The notes beneath the pieces were generated by a model that saw only the letters and a program-made list of their open reading frames with translations, was not told the DNA's origin and did no database searches. From Trichoderma breve (taxonomy: Eukaryota; Ascomycota; Sordariomycetes; Hypocreales; Hypocreaceae), in contig NC_079236.1 in assembly GCF_028502605.1 (NCBI RefSeq), positions 3,410,001 through 3,474,000 on the forward strand: a stretch of DNA of 64,000 bases. The letters run 5' to 3'. A program made the position numbers and the translations under genes. Positions 22,059 through 33,719 of this stretch are shown here, one piece after another (positions within the stretch are counted from its first letter, which is position 1; each line of letters starts with the position of its first letter).

Positions 22059-22586
22059 GTTTCATATGAGCACATAGACCTAAATCTAATGAGTATAATA
22101 TTACGCTCTGTTACTAGGCAGTAATTGAACATATATGTCTTCCCTAATCAAGCCCAGGCACTGACCACTGTCAACGTCTTCCTCGCATGAATAAATCTAA
22201 AGGCTGAACGACACCATTTCTTACTTATTTTGCACATCGATTCAATGTGAAGGTAATACGGTAATACGCCTTTAGCATGCTGTCTCATTGATCATGCGAG
22301 AGGGTCATAGAAGTAGTGTATTTCTATAGTATCATAGAAAGAATAAGCCTTAAAAAACCTGACAAAAGAGTTTGTTGTTGTATACAAGCTCCAAATAGGA
22401 AAGAAAAGGCCAGCTAGCTAGAGCTATGAAGCCATCGTTTGCATCATTATAACTAGGGAGCTAAATACAATTTAGTTATCCTTGGTGAAATGGATTTTGG
22501 ATAAAGTAAGAAATGTAAAAATTCAGAATTTGAAAGCAACGGAAAACAACTGAAAGTGAATGGTATAAGCACATATAATTACCCTG
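22059..22586. other. intergenic, no gene seen
   Basis: Convergent spacer between the HIT and DUF6601-type genes. AT-rich, no ORF of note. Confidence 0.5.
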
Positions 22587-23826
22587 TCAATGCCTATAAG
22601 CTTGTACAGATTCGTTTCCAAATGCTGTCGAGAATTCCTTATGCGATGCTGCTCTTCGTTTCAGCGCGTAACGAAAATTAAAAATTATCAGGACTAATAT
22701 GAAAAACGACCCGATTGTTAACGAGATAATTGGAGCCAAGATGGAGAACATGGTAAACACGTATGATGCGCGGTTAAATATTGCGTTCTCGTTCAGTTTG
22801 GTTGTGGCCAGTCCTACTTGCATGGCTGCTAAGACCACAGTTATATAGATGAAGGCAGTTAAAACCCATTTGAAGTTTCTTTCAAGGTACGTCGAGTATT
22901 GGCGATAGCCGTATTCATATCCGCGAATTATGGTCTTGAATTCGAATGTGTTTGTGCAGAATCGACTTATCAGGTTCAGTCGTGTAAGCCGCAATTCACC
23001 ATAAACGTATCTCGGATTGATGCCGCTGAGATCGCCGTCGATGTTGGACACCACAGCTGCAGAGAAAGGGACCCATTCCTCCCATGTGATCGTTTCTGAT
23101 ATCAGCCCTTTCTCGCGTGCAATCCGGAAGTCACTTTTGCTGCATAATAGCCAGGTGTAAGAATAGAGAAATCCCTTGGCACTCTCAAAAAGTTCACGGT
23201 CAGCGCAGAGCTTGTCCGTCCAGAAAGAATAGCTTAGAAGATACTCCGGCAGTGGCTTCAGGTATAGAATGTTGTCGCGCCAAACAAGGTGGAGATGGGC
23301 CATTTCCGAGATGTGAATCTCCCGTCCAATTCTGACTTGGTCATGCAATGTCCGACAGGCTTGCGGTAAACCGGCCAGCCAAAGGTGCTTGTGGATTTTA
23401 TTTAACCGCCGGACATCAAGGTCGTACTCCAGATATTCTTTAAAGGAGGCCACATCCGACTTGTCGATGCTGACAACTTTTTTATCTCGTTGGTAGATGC
23501 CGGAAATCAACAGCGCTTCTTTGAAGATATCTTCTTTTGGACTGAATGGAGGGACTGATCTTCGACACACAGGTCAGCAACATTCTTGGAATGGGAACCA
23601 AATTGATGTACCAGCGTGGTTACCACAACATACGGAAGTAGTACGGTGATAACCACGAAGAGATCTGCCTGTATACTTGACCATTTAGATGAATGCCTTT
23701 GAAAGGCAACTTACGGCGAAGTTTCTCAGCCGACTCGACCACCAGGGTAGTATTATTACTCAAAGGTCCGATCGGGATGCCGTATGCAGAGTCAACCCGT
23801 CCTGCCGTTGAATGCTTGTTAGCCAT
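22587..23826 (-). CDS. DUF6601-type fungal membrane protein
   Basis: Predicted 359 aa from exons 23826..23715 and 23554..22587, joined by a roughly 160-nt intron (GTAAGT donor, GATCAG acceptor). The central block reads YLEYDLDVRRLNKIHKHLWL, then a GLP-x-ACRTLHDQ segment, GREIHISE and HLHLVW, KPLPEYLLSYSFW. That order is characteristic of fungal DUF6601 proteins. Two hydrophobic segments near the C-terminus (VLTAFIYITVVLAAMQVGLA and the SILAPIISLTIGSFFILVLI stretch) indicate membrane anchoring. No biochemical function is known for the family. The middle of the protein is certain; the first exon and its junction are my best reading. Confidence 0.75.
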
Positions 23827-25212
23827 GCATGCTTATTATTGAGTGCATTCTTTGCACTCAATTAAGGAAGTCCTGCTCCGTCTTGATACATAAAGGAGGG
23901 GACAAGGATGGGTAGAAAACGAGGAGTAGGCGTTTACCTTCAAGACCATCCGCCAAAGTGTCGCTACCCATTATCATCAACCGTAAGTGTGGATGCGCTT
24001 GCAACTAATAACGCGCCGTCGAAAACACAGTCAGACTAAGCGCTGGCTGAGAGATTATTTCGGCGATGAAATATAAGAATCTGCCTCCGTTTCCAAAATG
24101 CAAAAGACATGAGAAGCCTAGGCAGAGAGTGTCAGCCGAGAGGTGGCTGAGCCAGACCTGGCCGCATTTTCAGCCTCTGTACAACCAGGCTGCAGGGGGT
24201 CTCCAACCCCGCTCATGATGTTTTCTATCCGAAGCAGCGAGTAATTGGCCATTCTCAAATTCTTTGGGTTTTCATTGGCGAATAAACACCGAGATATAGC
24301 AGATCAATGTTGTGTGTAGCATTGGAGCCTGTTTCAGTCTTTCCAACCACACCTGTGAACAATGACGTGGCAAGCAAGGGTTGGACTATAATCCGGGATT
24401 TCAAGCCAGAAAGTGCTGTGTATGCATATTTTTTGTCTGGCGAATCAACAGCACGATAGATAACCATCAATGTCTTCGTGCTCAATTGTGCCATCTCTGT
24501 GTGAAGAAGATGGGGAAATACTGAAGAATCTTCTGGGGGGGTTATGAGAGCTTTTCGCCATCAATGGTTATACCCAAGTTCATGTCATAGAGAGTGCAGC
24601 CTAAGACTTATAGTCGGCCTCCTCATGGCTCCATAGTCTATGTAAGGGCAAATGCTCATAACTTCATGTTGGTTATCCTTCGGACAAAGTACTAACAATT
24701 CCATATCCCCACTTTGTTTAATCGATTTCGCCTTCGACCGGCATGTGCTCTTCTTTAAACCTACACACGCTCTCTGTACTTGAACTCTGTACTCAAACCC
24801 AATACTTGAACTCTGTATTTAAACCTAGATGAACTATATCGTACGTCATTGTGAAGTCTTGATGCATTCCTTGTTATGCGATTTAGATGTTTCCCATGCA
24901 TAAGTAGGGTTGTACTGCTTCAAAAGGGCATTCTCAAGGTTTCAATAGGTCAGGTTGCTATGCGAGAGCGGCCTACATGTGGGCGTGAGCCGATAATCGC
25001 CGACGAGTTGCAGAGCCCATATCCGTGCGTGCGTCAGAATGTAACGCCAAGATGAACAATGTAGCCGTCAAGTATCATTGATGTGGGATATATATATGGG
25101 AACAGCTGCGGGGGCGCGAAGTTCCTTTGTGGCATCTGCAACATAATTCTGAGCGTGAAAAAGCAGAACGCTGCGTTGTTGAACTAATTCTACGGACATA
25201 TCAGCAAAAGCT
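23827..25212. other. divergent intergenic upstream of the BVMO gene
   Basis: No gene recognised; one 79-codon reverse frame (24255..24494) has no motif. Contains pyrimidine and GGGGGG runs around 24536. Provides the promoter of the monooxygenase gene. Confidence 0.5.
25088..25097 (+). promoter_or_regulatory. TATA-like element of the BVMO gene
   Basis: An ATATATATAT run 116-125 bp upstream of the monooxygenase ATG at 25213, a plausible TATA position for a fungal promoter. Confidence 0.4.
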
Positions 25213-27181
25213 ATGGGCTCAAAGCCAACTTATACAGTTTCTGACCAATGGATTGGACAGCCGAGGCCCGTTCGGGTGGTGGTTATAGGAGCCGGAATCG
25301 GAGGTATCGCTGCTGTGAAGCTCTTTCGCGAGACGTTTCAAGATCGCCCGACGACTCTTGTTATTTATGAGAAGAATCACGATGTGGGAGGAACTTGGCT
25401 AGAAAATCGCTACCCAGGGTAAGCAGGGCGCAGGCCAAGCTCCTGATCTGATCACTAATGTTAGCGATAACAGATGTTCAGTTGATAATCCCGGACATAC
25501 ATATACCTACTCGTGGGAGGGAAACCCATCCTGGTCTAGGGCATATGTTGGTGCCGAAGAGGTTTTCGAATACTACAAAGGCCGTGCGAAAGCTTATGGA
25601 GTATATGAATATGTGAACTTCAATCATCGAGTAATTGAGGCCAGATGGGATGACTACGTTGGTCAGTGGAAGCTCAAGATTGAGAAAGAAGGCTCTAGTA
25701 TCATTGAAGATGAGTGCGAAGTTCTTATTAATGTTTGTGGAATGCTCAAGTACGTTACCAACCCAGATCTGGCTATGTTGTGATAACTAACCTGGATCAT
25801 ACCTCAGCCAGTGGAAGTGGCCTAGCATTGATGGCCTAAGCACTTACAAAGGCCATCTAGTCCACTCAGCAATTTGGGATTCTAATTACTCATTCAAGGG
25901 GAAAACTATCGGTGTTATTGGGTCTGGATCATCTGCTATTCAGATGGTGCCGAAGCTTCAAAAAGGTAAGCAAAGGATTTATACCATCTCTTACACCATC
26001 TAAAGAAGATTTCATATGCTGATGAATGCTACAACTAACCAGAAGTTAAATCATTGATCTCTTTCAACCGGTCTCCGTCATGGATTACTCAAGAATTCGG
26101 TGCAAAGTATATCCCTGAAGGTCGAGGACTCGTCTATTCTGATGAACAGAGGGAAGAATGGCGCAATAATCCCAACGAATTTCTAAAGTATCGAAAGGAA
26201 GTTGAAAGCATTGGAAATAAATTTTGGCACGCCCAGTTCAAGGATGGGCCCATTCAAGAGGAGTGGTACAAGCAAACTCGGCAGAATATGGAGAAGGCCT
26301 TGGGGGGGAATCCGGAACTGATATCGAAAATAGTACCTACATTCGCTGTAGGATGCCGAAGGTGAGAACCAGTTACACTACCATGCATTGATATGAAAGT
26401 CTAATGCGTTCCTAAGAGTGACGCCTGGCCACGGCTATCTTGAAGCTTTGACCAGAGACAACGTCATCGTGAGAAGCGATGAGATCAGACGCATCACACC
26501 CACAGGCGTTCAAATGGTTGATGGAACCAACCTCGCTCTTGATGCCATCATCTGTGCCACAGGTTTCGACAATTCATTTCGCCCGTCATTCGCACTCATT
26601 GGAGAAAATGGTGTGGATATGAGAGACGAGTGGAGAGAAGAGCCTCGATCCTATCTTTCGGTAGCTGCAGCCGGATTTCCAAATTACTTTAGTGAGTCTT
26701 ATCTACTAAAGACAATTCGAGAGTCCGATGGCTAATATTGTTGGTGATAGTGGCTACAGGACCGAACTTTCCGTTAGCAAACGGCTCATTAGTTGCATGT
26801 CTGGAGCACACTCTGAAGTATGCTTTCAGAGCAGTCGAAAAGATACAGACCCAAGGAGTTAAAGCCGTGTCGCCTACTCGAGAAGCAGTTAACGATTTTC
26901 AAGAGCATAAAGATGCGATAATGGAGAAAATGGTGTGGACCTCACCGTGTCGCTCTTGGTACAAAAATGGCAAGGTAGACGGCAAAGTCTGGGGGCCATA
27001 TCCCGGCTCAGTGCCGCATTTCTTCGAACTCATGGGCGAGACTCGATGGGAAGATTTTAAGATTGAGTATAGGACTTCCAATCGATTCCAATATCTAGGA
27101 AGGGGAAATACGCATCGAGAAGTTAGCGGAGGAGACTTGGCATGGTACGTTACTGAGCCAGGAGCAGATCCCGCTGCCTGA
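25213..27181 (+). CDS. FAD-dependent Baeyer-Villiger-type monooxygenase
   Basis: NADPH/FAD monooxygenase, 554 aa. Six exons: 25213..25418, 25474..25749, 25808..25965, 26043..26361, 26417..26691, 26751..27181, all phase-consistent. The FAD Rossmann motif GAGIGG is at residues 26-31. The first BVMO signature, GGTWLENRYPG-C-SVD, is split by intron 1. The second, YKGHLVHSAIWD, fits the F-x-G-x3-H-x3-W[P/D] fingerprint. The NADPH-binding GSGSSAIQMVP and the late ATG motif (CATGFD) are present. It is expected to insert oxygen next to a ketone, turning it into an ester or lactone; substrate unknown. It converges on the dual zinc-finger regulator (132 bp between stops), with a second flavin monooxygenase beyond it. 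Confidence 0.92.
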
Positions 27182-27313
27182 GAGGGTGGACTATGCGCTG
27201 GAATTGAATGCCAAATTAAAAATTATCTCGAATCATGATAGCGTTTCTCAAATAATGAGACTCAAACATCATTAATAATTGATCTCTTTCTATATATCGC
27301 CTTTTATTATCGA

Positions 27314-29670
27314 TTAAACACCTCTCGCAATAGTGGTTTCGACACGAGATGGCCATACTTGTTTAATATCCGAAATTATCTGTTTGACACCTCCTTTACC
27401 CGTATCAGCTATTTGAGATGTTTGCCCAGCGCTATATAACTTGTCAATCATTTCTAACTTTGCAAGTGCCAGCGTGTAGAACTCGCGTGAATGGCGTAAG
27501 AAACTTGGACAAGGCGTAGATTCATCGCGATTTATTACAACACGGGCTTCAGCACCTATCTGTGTGGATCTTATACGCTTATTCCACAATGACAGCCATT
27601 TGTCTAAAGAATTGAAAAGTGGCGTAATCGTATTCTGTGAAGAGAAACAAGAGATCTGTTGGCAAAATATGATGGAATGTATCGCTGAATGCGCGTAAGC
27701 ATTGACCCAACTAACAAGGACCATCACTTTCAGTCCATAAATAGTCATACCTGAAATCAAGATAAATCCCCCAAGATCTGAGATCTCTGGAAGAGAATCG
27801 AATTCAGCTGAATTTGTTGTGTCGCAGAGCATTTGAATCACGTCGTGTATGTTTGTCTCTCTGTATATACGATAATTTGGACATATCTGCTGCACCGCCT
27901 GGAAGAACTCATGGCCTGAATGAGCGTGAAAGCAGGTGTCCGGATATGAAAATGGAAAATACAAATCAGGAACAGTGATACGGGGGGGTGTCATATGGAA
28001 GATGGTAAAGGCCGTGTCAAGCAGAAAGACGTAGGTTTTGGTGCTACTCGATTGATCGCATTAGTACTCCAGGAATACGCAGTTTACAGAAAGTTGAAGA
28101 TGGACAGGTTCTCCTTACCGAAGTATCTGTTCTTCGAAGATAAATTCATCCCAGTGTCGTAGCGTTGCAGCCAAGTCCGAACCTATCTGTTCATCAGGCC
28201 GATGGTATGCTAGCTCTTGAGAGGCTTGGGCGACGTACGGATATCGAAGCTTTCTGATCCTTTCCTTCGCCTTCTCCGTTCCTTCCCATGTTTGCAAAGC
28301 ACACATTAATACGGTCGTTTGTAATATTCTTAGCTTGGTATATCGCGTCAAGGTGGGATCTGCCTGACTACCCTGAGTTTCTCGCGACAGCCACGGCAAT
28401 GCAAATACCAGTCTTTCAACAGGCTCCAACCATTTTCGAGCATTTTGAGCATCATTTGGGTACTTGGAAACGCAAGCCCCTATAAGTACTAAGACCAGGA
28501 CTAACTCTGCCGGAGCTTGAGAGGGGTCGAAACTAGGCGGGTGAATAACTGGGCAATTCCGATGCCACCTTTTCCAGAATGCATTTAATAACCTACGAAG
28601 ATTCAGGGGGTTGAAGAACTCAAGGCATTGTTCGTCCAATGATTGTAAGTGGTTACCTGTTACAAGCTTGTCGATGCCAGGTAAATTGAGCAACTTTTCG
28701 CATATTGCCTTTGTTTGTGATAGAAGAGGGTCGAACAACCACTCCATAGTTTTGGTCGCACGACTCCTCTCTTCGGAAGCTTTAACCCATTTGCTACCGG
28801 CCTCGTAGTCGATGCTTAGTAAGTCATCGATAGTCAAGAAGTTATCGAAATAAGCGTTGCCAGGTACTTTCTCCGACGAAGTAAGAAAGTTAAACGAAAT
28901 GTCGAGGCCTCCGCATAAAGTGAAGTTGAGAAGAAACTCAAAGCGTTCAGTTTCAAAGGCTTGAAAGTATAACCCTCTACTTCCTTGGTCCGAAACGAAG
29001 CAAGAGTAGTTGAGGGGGTTTGAATTAGTTGTGAGAGCTCCTAGGGTGAATGGCGACAACGCCAGCGACATTGACAAGGTTGGTTTGGCAGCTACCATAA
29101 GTTCACCATCAGTTCCAGTCAAACGATGGAGCATTTCCAAAGGAGAAGTATCTTCCGTTGACTGGAAACTGTACGAATTTGGTTTATGCGCTTGAAACGG
29201 GCTCATGCGACAGTAAGAGCACGAGGAGCCTCTCATGGAGCAAGTCCCACAAGGTGAATTAAAGTCGCATGCTCGCTTACTGCTTGCACATTGATCACAG
29301 GCTCTTCGTTTCCTTCCTCGTGTCGCCGGATTAGGGACAGAATGACCTGCAGCCTTTCGTAAGAGACAAGACTTCCAGTGCTTACGCAGGGAGTCTCTAG
29401 ATGCCAAAGCTATAAGTCAACTTCAAATAGCACAGTGGGGCCTATGTTTAAGGAAGATCTGCGTACCTGCGGGTAAATTTCCATAAGCAATAAGTGCATT
29501 GATGTAATTCATGGCCGCTGTCTGTACGGTTACAATCTCGTTCGACATCCGTTAGCCGTGCTTCTAGAACGGGGCGAGAAGCACCTACGGGAAAGTTGAT
29601 GTCTCTTCAGATGCGCCGAGCGCCCAAATGAGGCTGAACAAGTGTTGCAAGTAAACCTCGGGTCGCCCAT
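27314..29670 (-). CDS. transcription factor with C2H2-type fingers and a Zn2Cys6 cluster
   Basis: Dual-class fungal regulator, 728 aa. Exons 29670..29589, 29563..29467, 29396..28119 and 28043..27314 join in phase. The N-terminus has a first finger (FTCNTCSASFGRSAHLKRHQ) whose last zinc ligand is not evident across intron 1. A second finger (CTYC..KFTRRDSLRKHWKSC) ends in Cys rather than His. The Zn2Cys6 cluster is complete at residues 93-119 (C-x2-C-x6-C-x5-C-x2-C-x6-C). The rest is the helical fungal-specific regulatory region (HPPSFDPSQAPAELVLVLVL; TYVFLLDTAFTIFHMTPPRI). It lies between two flavin monooxygenase genes and is a natural candidate to control one or both. The splice choice around the first finger is the least certain part. 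Confidence 0.82.
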
Positions 29671-31607
29671 CTTGACCAAAAGGCTCGCAATATGGAGCAA
29701 GTGAACTTGCTTGATGAACTGTACAAAGCAGCCGAGTCCTGTCGGTCCCAACTAAACACGGTGGCGGGCGCAAAATCACCAACCGCCCGAAGTAAATGTG
29801 GGAGCACAGCAAAGACGAGAAATCCGGTTGAGGTCCCTGATGACAAAGAAATTAGAAATACGGGTTTCTCGCAATCCATAAATCTGCACCGGTAACAGCC
29901 AGTCCTATTTTACCGCTCCGAGGTCAATAGGATCTGGTGATGGGTTGGAGCATCCGGCTCGGCCAAGTTACCGGCCCCGAGCGATCGGAGAAAAAACGCT
30001 ACTGGGCGGGTATTTACCGCAACCCCCTGGCTCATTGGATCGCCATGCCCTTGGGTCGAGTTCTGCATGAAATAGTGAAAGGTCGGATGACTAAAATTGA
30101 GGAGATGATTGACCGGTAAGAGACGAATGTGGTATAGATTATGCGGCCCCTGGCGTCGGCAACAGAGTTGCTGCGGGGGACCAATATAGATCGGATGACA
30201 TGTACGGGGTACGGACTGACGGGTCTTGAAGTATGAGTCCGTATGGGTCTTTATTAGAATCCGGGGTAGACATATGCATAAACATGTTAAGCAAAATGCC
30301 CACCAGGTCCCAAGCCGAGATGTAGAAGTGGTGCATATGTGTGCGACTCCCAGAACATCTCTGAAGACTTGGATGCCTCCGAAGACTTGGACGAATTGTC
30401 CATGGCGGACCTTTCCGCACTCCACAAAGACAATGGCGGGAAGGATTAATTATCCGGGAGATTCATATCCTGTAATAGGCAAATTTAATCCCCGTAGTGC
30501 TGATGTACCCGAAGACGAAGATAGGTGGAGCTTCGCTCATTGAGGATGGCACTACTCAAACATCTAGATTCGTATTTCTAAGACTGCGTAAATCCACGGA
30601 GTTGACTGATCATTTAATGTATTTTTATCGAACATTATGTTAACGGAACAAAGGACTTAGGCGGTGTGTCTGAGTCTGGGCGTATGTTGCGGACCACTCG
30701 AAAAGACAGATTGTATTGATGATGGAGTGACTGCTCCCCAGCTGCATGAGTCAAGTTAGTTGATCACTGTAATTATATATGGTTAGAGAATGAATAACTT
30801 TAATTGTGTGTGTTTTAGAGTATTGCCATTCGTTAGGATCAATGATATATGTCCTTACGAAGACAGACTCAATTCACTGAGCACTGTCCTTTTCGTGCAA
30901 TAATATAGACAATCATCAGCATATGACGCGGTAAATAGCCCGACATCTGAGCATTCCTGCACCTTATTCAAGCAATTATAATTTTAGACACTCACCATCT
31001 CTAACATACTAGGCATGACTTATGTTTGACATTTTCTTGTGACAACATCGCTCCCCAAGATCCGAGGTGTTGTAGTGCTAGTCCTCGGGATAGTCTCCTC
31101 AAAATCCTACCCTATCCTGAAAGTACACCATAAAAAACAGGGTATTTCACATAATATGGCATTTTGACCTCGGAAAATCGCACGTTTTCATCTTGTCCGG
31201 TGTGCCTACTAGGGAAATAAGAGTAACGCATTCGATACTTCCGTAACGAGGTTCCCATTCGAGCAACTTTGCCAGTTTAGTGTAAGCGGGTAAATCCCGC
31301 CTTCCCACCTCAAGCGCAAGCATCACGAAGGATCTATGCTAACAACCACTGGCGCTGAAATTATGACATAATCGTAGACAAGACTATTCCTTCGTCTAAT
31401 GCTCTAATGCTCCTTCAAGAGGAGAAGAGGGGAAGTTTGAGGCCATGAAGCAGATGGAGATGGGATTGTTGTTGTCTCTCATATAAAAGGGTCATGTCTG
31501 GCGCTCTTCTATTCATGTCCAACTACACAGCCAACCTGAATACAAATCCAACCACATCCTGATATCAACATATAAAGCAAAGCGCCAACTCAAAACCATA
31601 ATTCACA
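29671..31607. other. divergent intergenic between regulator and FAD monooxygenase
   Basis: 1.9 kb without a gene I can support. Overlapping frames at 29910..30425 (-) and 30226..30543 (+) have no motif. An acidic forward frame ending at 30449 is described in the findings. Confidence 0.45.
31481..31490 (+). promoter_or_regulatory. TATA-like element of the FAD monooxygenase gene
   Basis: ATATAAAAGG, 118-127 bp upstream of the ATG at 31608: a near-consensus TATA box at an expected distance. Confidence 0.5.
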
Positions 31608-33212
31608 ATGAGTCAATACACAGCGAGTCAGAAAACTCTCAATGTCGGAATAGTGGGAGCAGGAATCGGAGGACTCACTGCGGCCATTGCCGTGGCTAGA
31701 GCTGGAGCAAAGGTGACTCTGCTTGAAGCTGCTCATGAGCTGGGCGAGATTGGTGCTGGAATTCAGGTATGTAGACTCCATGAATCTTCTCCATTTACAT
31801 CTATCTAATAATACCTCAGATGTTTCCCAATGTCTCTCGATTCCTAGTAAGATGGGGCGTAGACAAAATTATTGGTGATAACATTGTCTATCACCACGAA
31901 TGTAACACATACTTCGGCCCTGATGCCACTCTGGTTGCACACTCTTTGGCTTCTGACTTGGTTGAAAAGGCTGGATTCCCCTGGTAAGAAGTTAACTTCT
32001 CCAAATAAAGTACTTCTCTAACCTGCGGTATTCATTTACAGGTTTGTTGTCCGACGTGACCATTTGCATTATGGCCTCACTGAATCGGCACGTCGCCATG
32101 GCGTCAAGGTGATTGTGGGGGCTCGTGTCAATGAGATGCAAGACTTGGAAGATGGTGTCCATCTTCAGACCACGACGGGTGATAAATACTCGTTTGACAT
32201 GGTCATTGGCGCCGATGGCATCAAATCCTTCATTCGATCACAATTGCTGCCCGGCATCGTTCCCAAGGCCACTTCCAAGATCGCCGCCTACCGTGGAGTG
32301 TTGACGTATAAGCAAATATTCGACGAAATCCCAGAAGCGCGCTCTTACCTGGGAAACAACATGGACGTCTGGGCCGGTCCCAATGGCTATATCCTCACGT
32401 ATCCAATTTCAGGAGGCAAAGAGTTCAACATTGTCACCGCCTTTTGCAGAGATGACTACGTGACAAAAATGGAGCAGGTCAATATTGAGGAATTCCGTGA
32501 CTATTACAAGGATTACCACCCCATCATTCAGAAGATCCTCAAGCTGGTCAACTACACACAGAGATGGCCCCTTCTTCAGATGGCTCCCGTGAAAACATGG
32601 TCTAACAAGCACAAGAACGTGGTATTGATGGGCGACGCAATCCACTGCATGCAAAACAACATGGCACAAGGCGCAGCGACAGCCATGGAAGACGGTGCCT
32701 TTCTAGGTCGTATCATTAGTGAGGTTGTCCGCGGCGTCATTTCCATCCCCGAAGCTATCCAACTCTACGAGAAACAACGAATGCCCAAGGCCTGGGTTAA
32801 GCAACAGATTTCGTACATGTCCGGCGTTATCAACATGATGACCGATACAACGGAGCGTGACAAGGCTGCTCTCCCAGAGACTCAAGCGGCACTCGAAAAC
32901 CCCGTTCGCCCAACACGTTTGCCCCCAACTTACCGATCTTGGCAATGTTATGCCACGGCTGATTCTGTCCCCGGAATCTTTTACTATGACGCTGAGGGTG
33001 ATGCGGACAGTACCGTGTGCGAATATTTGTGCAGTAAGGGACCTGTTGACGAGATTCAACAGCTCAGCGAGAATCTAGCGAACAAGTGGATGGGCTATGT
33101 CCACAACAATGGATTGACTATGCAGAATGGTGAGGTGAAGTCGGACAAGGGACCTGCTTTGACACCAGCGGATTATCAACGATATACAAGCCATCTGCAT
33201 GAAAAGAATTAA
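31608..33212 (+). CDS. FAD-dependent aromatic-hydroxylase-type monooxygenase
   Basis: Group A flavin monooxygenase resembling salicylate / 3-hydroxybenzoate hydroxylases, 497 aa. Exons 31608..31766, 31820..31983 and 32042..33212 are in phase. Motifs: FAD-binding GAGIGG at residues 17-22; LGEIGAGIQ; the DG motif GADGIKS; and the GD motif in [16 protein letters not shown] with the following MEDG. Length and motif order fit an NAD(P)H-dependent hydroxylase of a phenolic substrate, but the exact substrate cannot be read from sequence. It is transcribed away from the dual zinc-finger regulator, with a TATA box at about -120. It could take part in aromatic catabolism or in tailoring of a metabolite. 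Confidence 0.9.
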
Positions 33213-33719
33213 TGATCCATATTTGCATTTACTTTCGGCTCATGGCATGTATAAGCTAGGTTGATAGCGTAGCGAGAATAGCAGATACTCAAAGAACTGA
33301 ATATCCACCACCTAGGTGGAAGTTACCAGGCTTCTCTTTGCATCCTATTCCTATACTTGAACTTTGCGCCGAGATGCTGAATACTCATATATTCCTTTTC
33401 TAAACAGTAGCAATCAGTCTTCAAAAATGCATCTTCATCGCCGCATCTTGAGTTGTAGGTTAGCCCCTATACCATCGCACGCCTCTTTGCAATTCACCTG
33501 GCCATCAGTGCTGCCAGCTGGTCGCGTCCATCGCCAACGCGTCAACACGTCGAACACTTCAAACACGCTGCTTTGTTTACTTTTCTTCGTGAGTAATCTC
33601 TTCTCGCATCGGCCCCGTTGTTTTGACCAGCTGCCACCTCCAGAGTGACCCTCCTCTCCTGCAACAACTCAACTCAACTCAACTCAACCTCGCAACCTCG
33701 CTCCATCAACCTGCTCATC
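33213..33719. other. intergenic and 5' UTR of the GTPase-like gene
   Basis: No gene seen. Holds four CAACT pentamers (33665-33684) immediately upstream of the GTPase-like start and a CT-rich leader. Confidence 0.5.

Noticed and set aside
24969..24992. CGG...CCG inverted half-sites upstream of the BVMO gene as a Zn2Cys6 site
   Set aside because: Spacing of 18 bp is outside the usual range for such sites and single occurrences are expected by chance.
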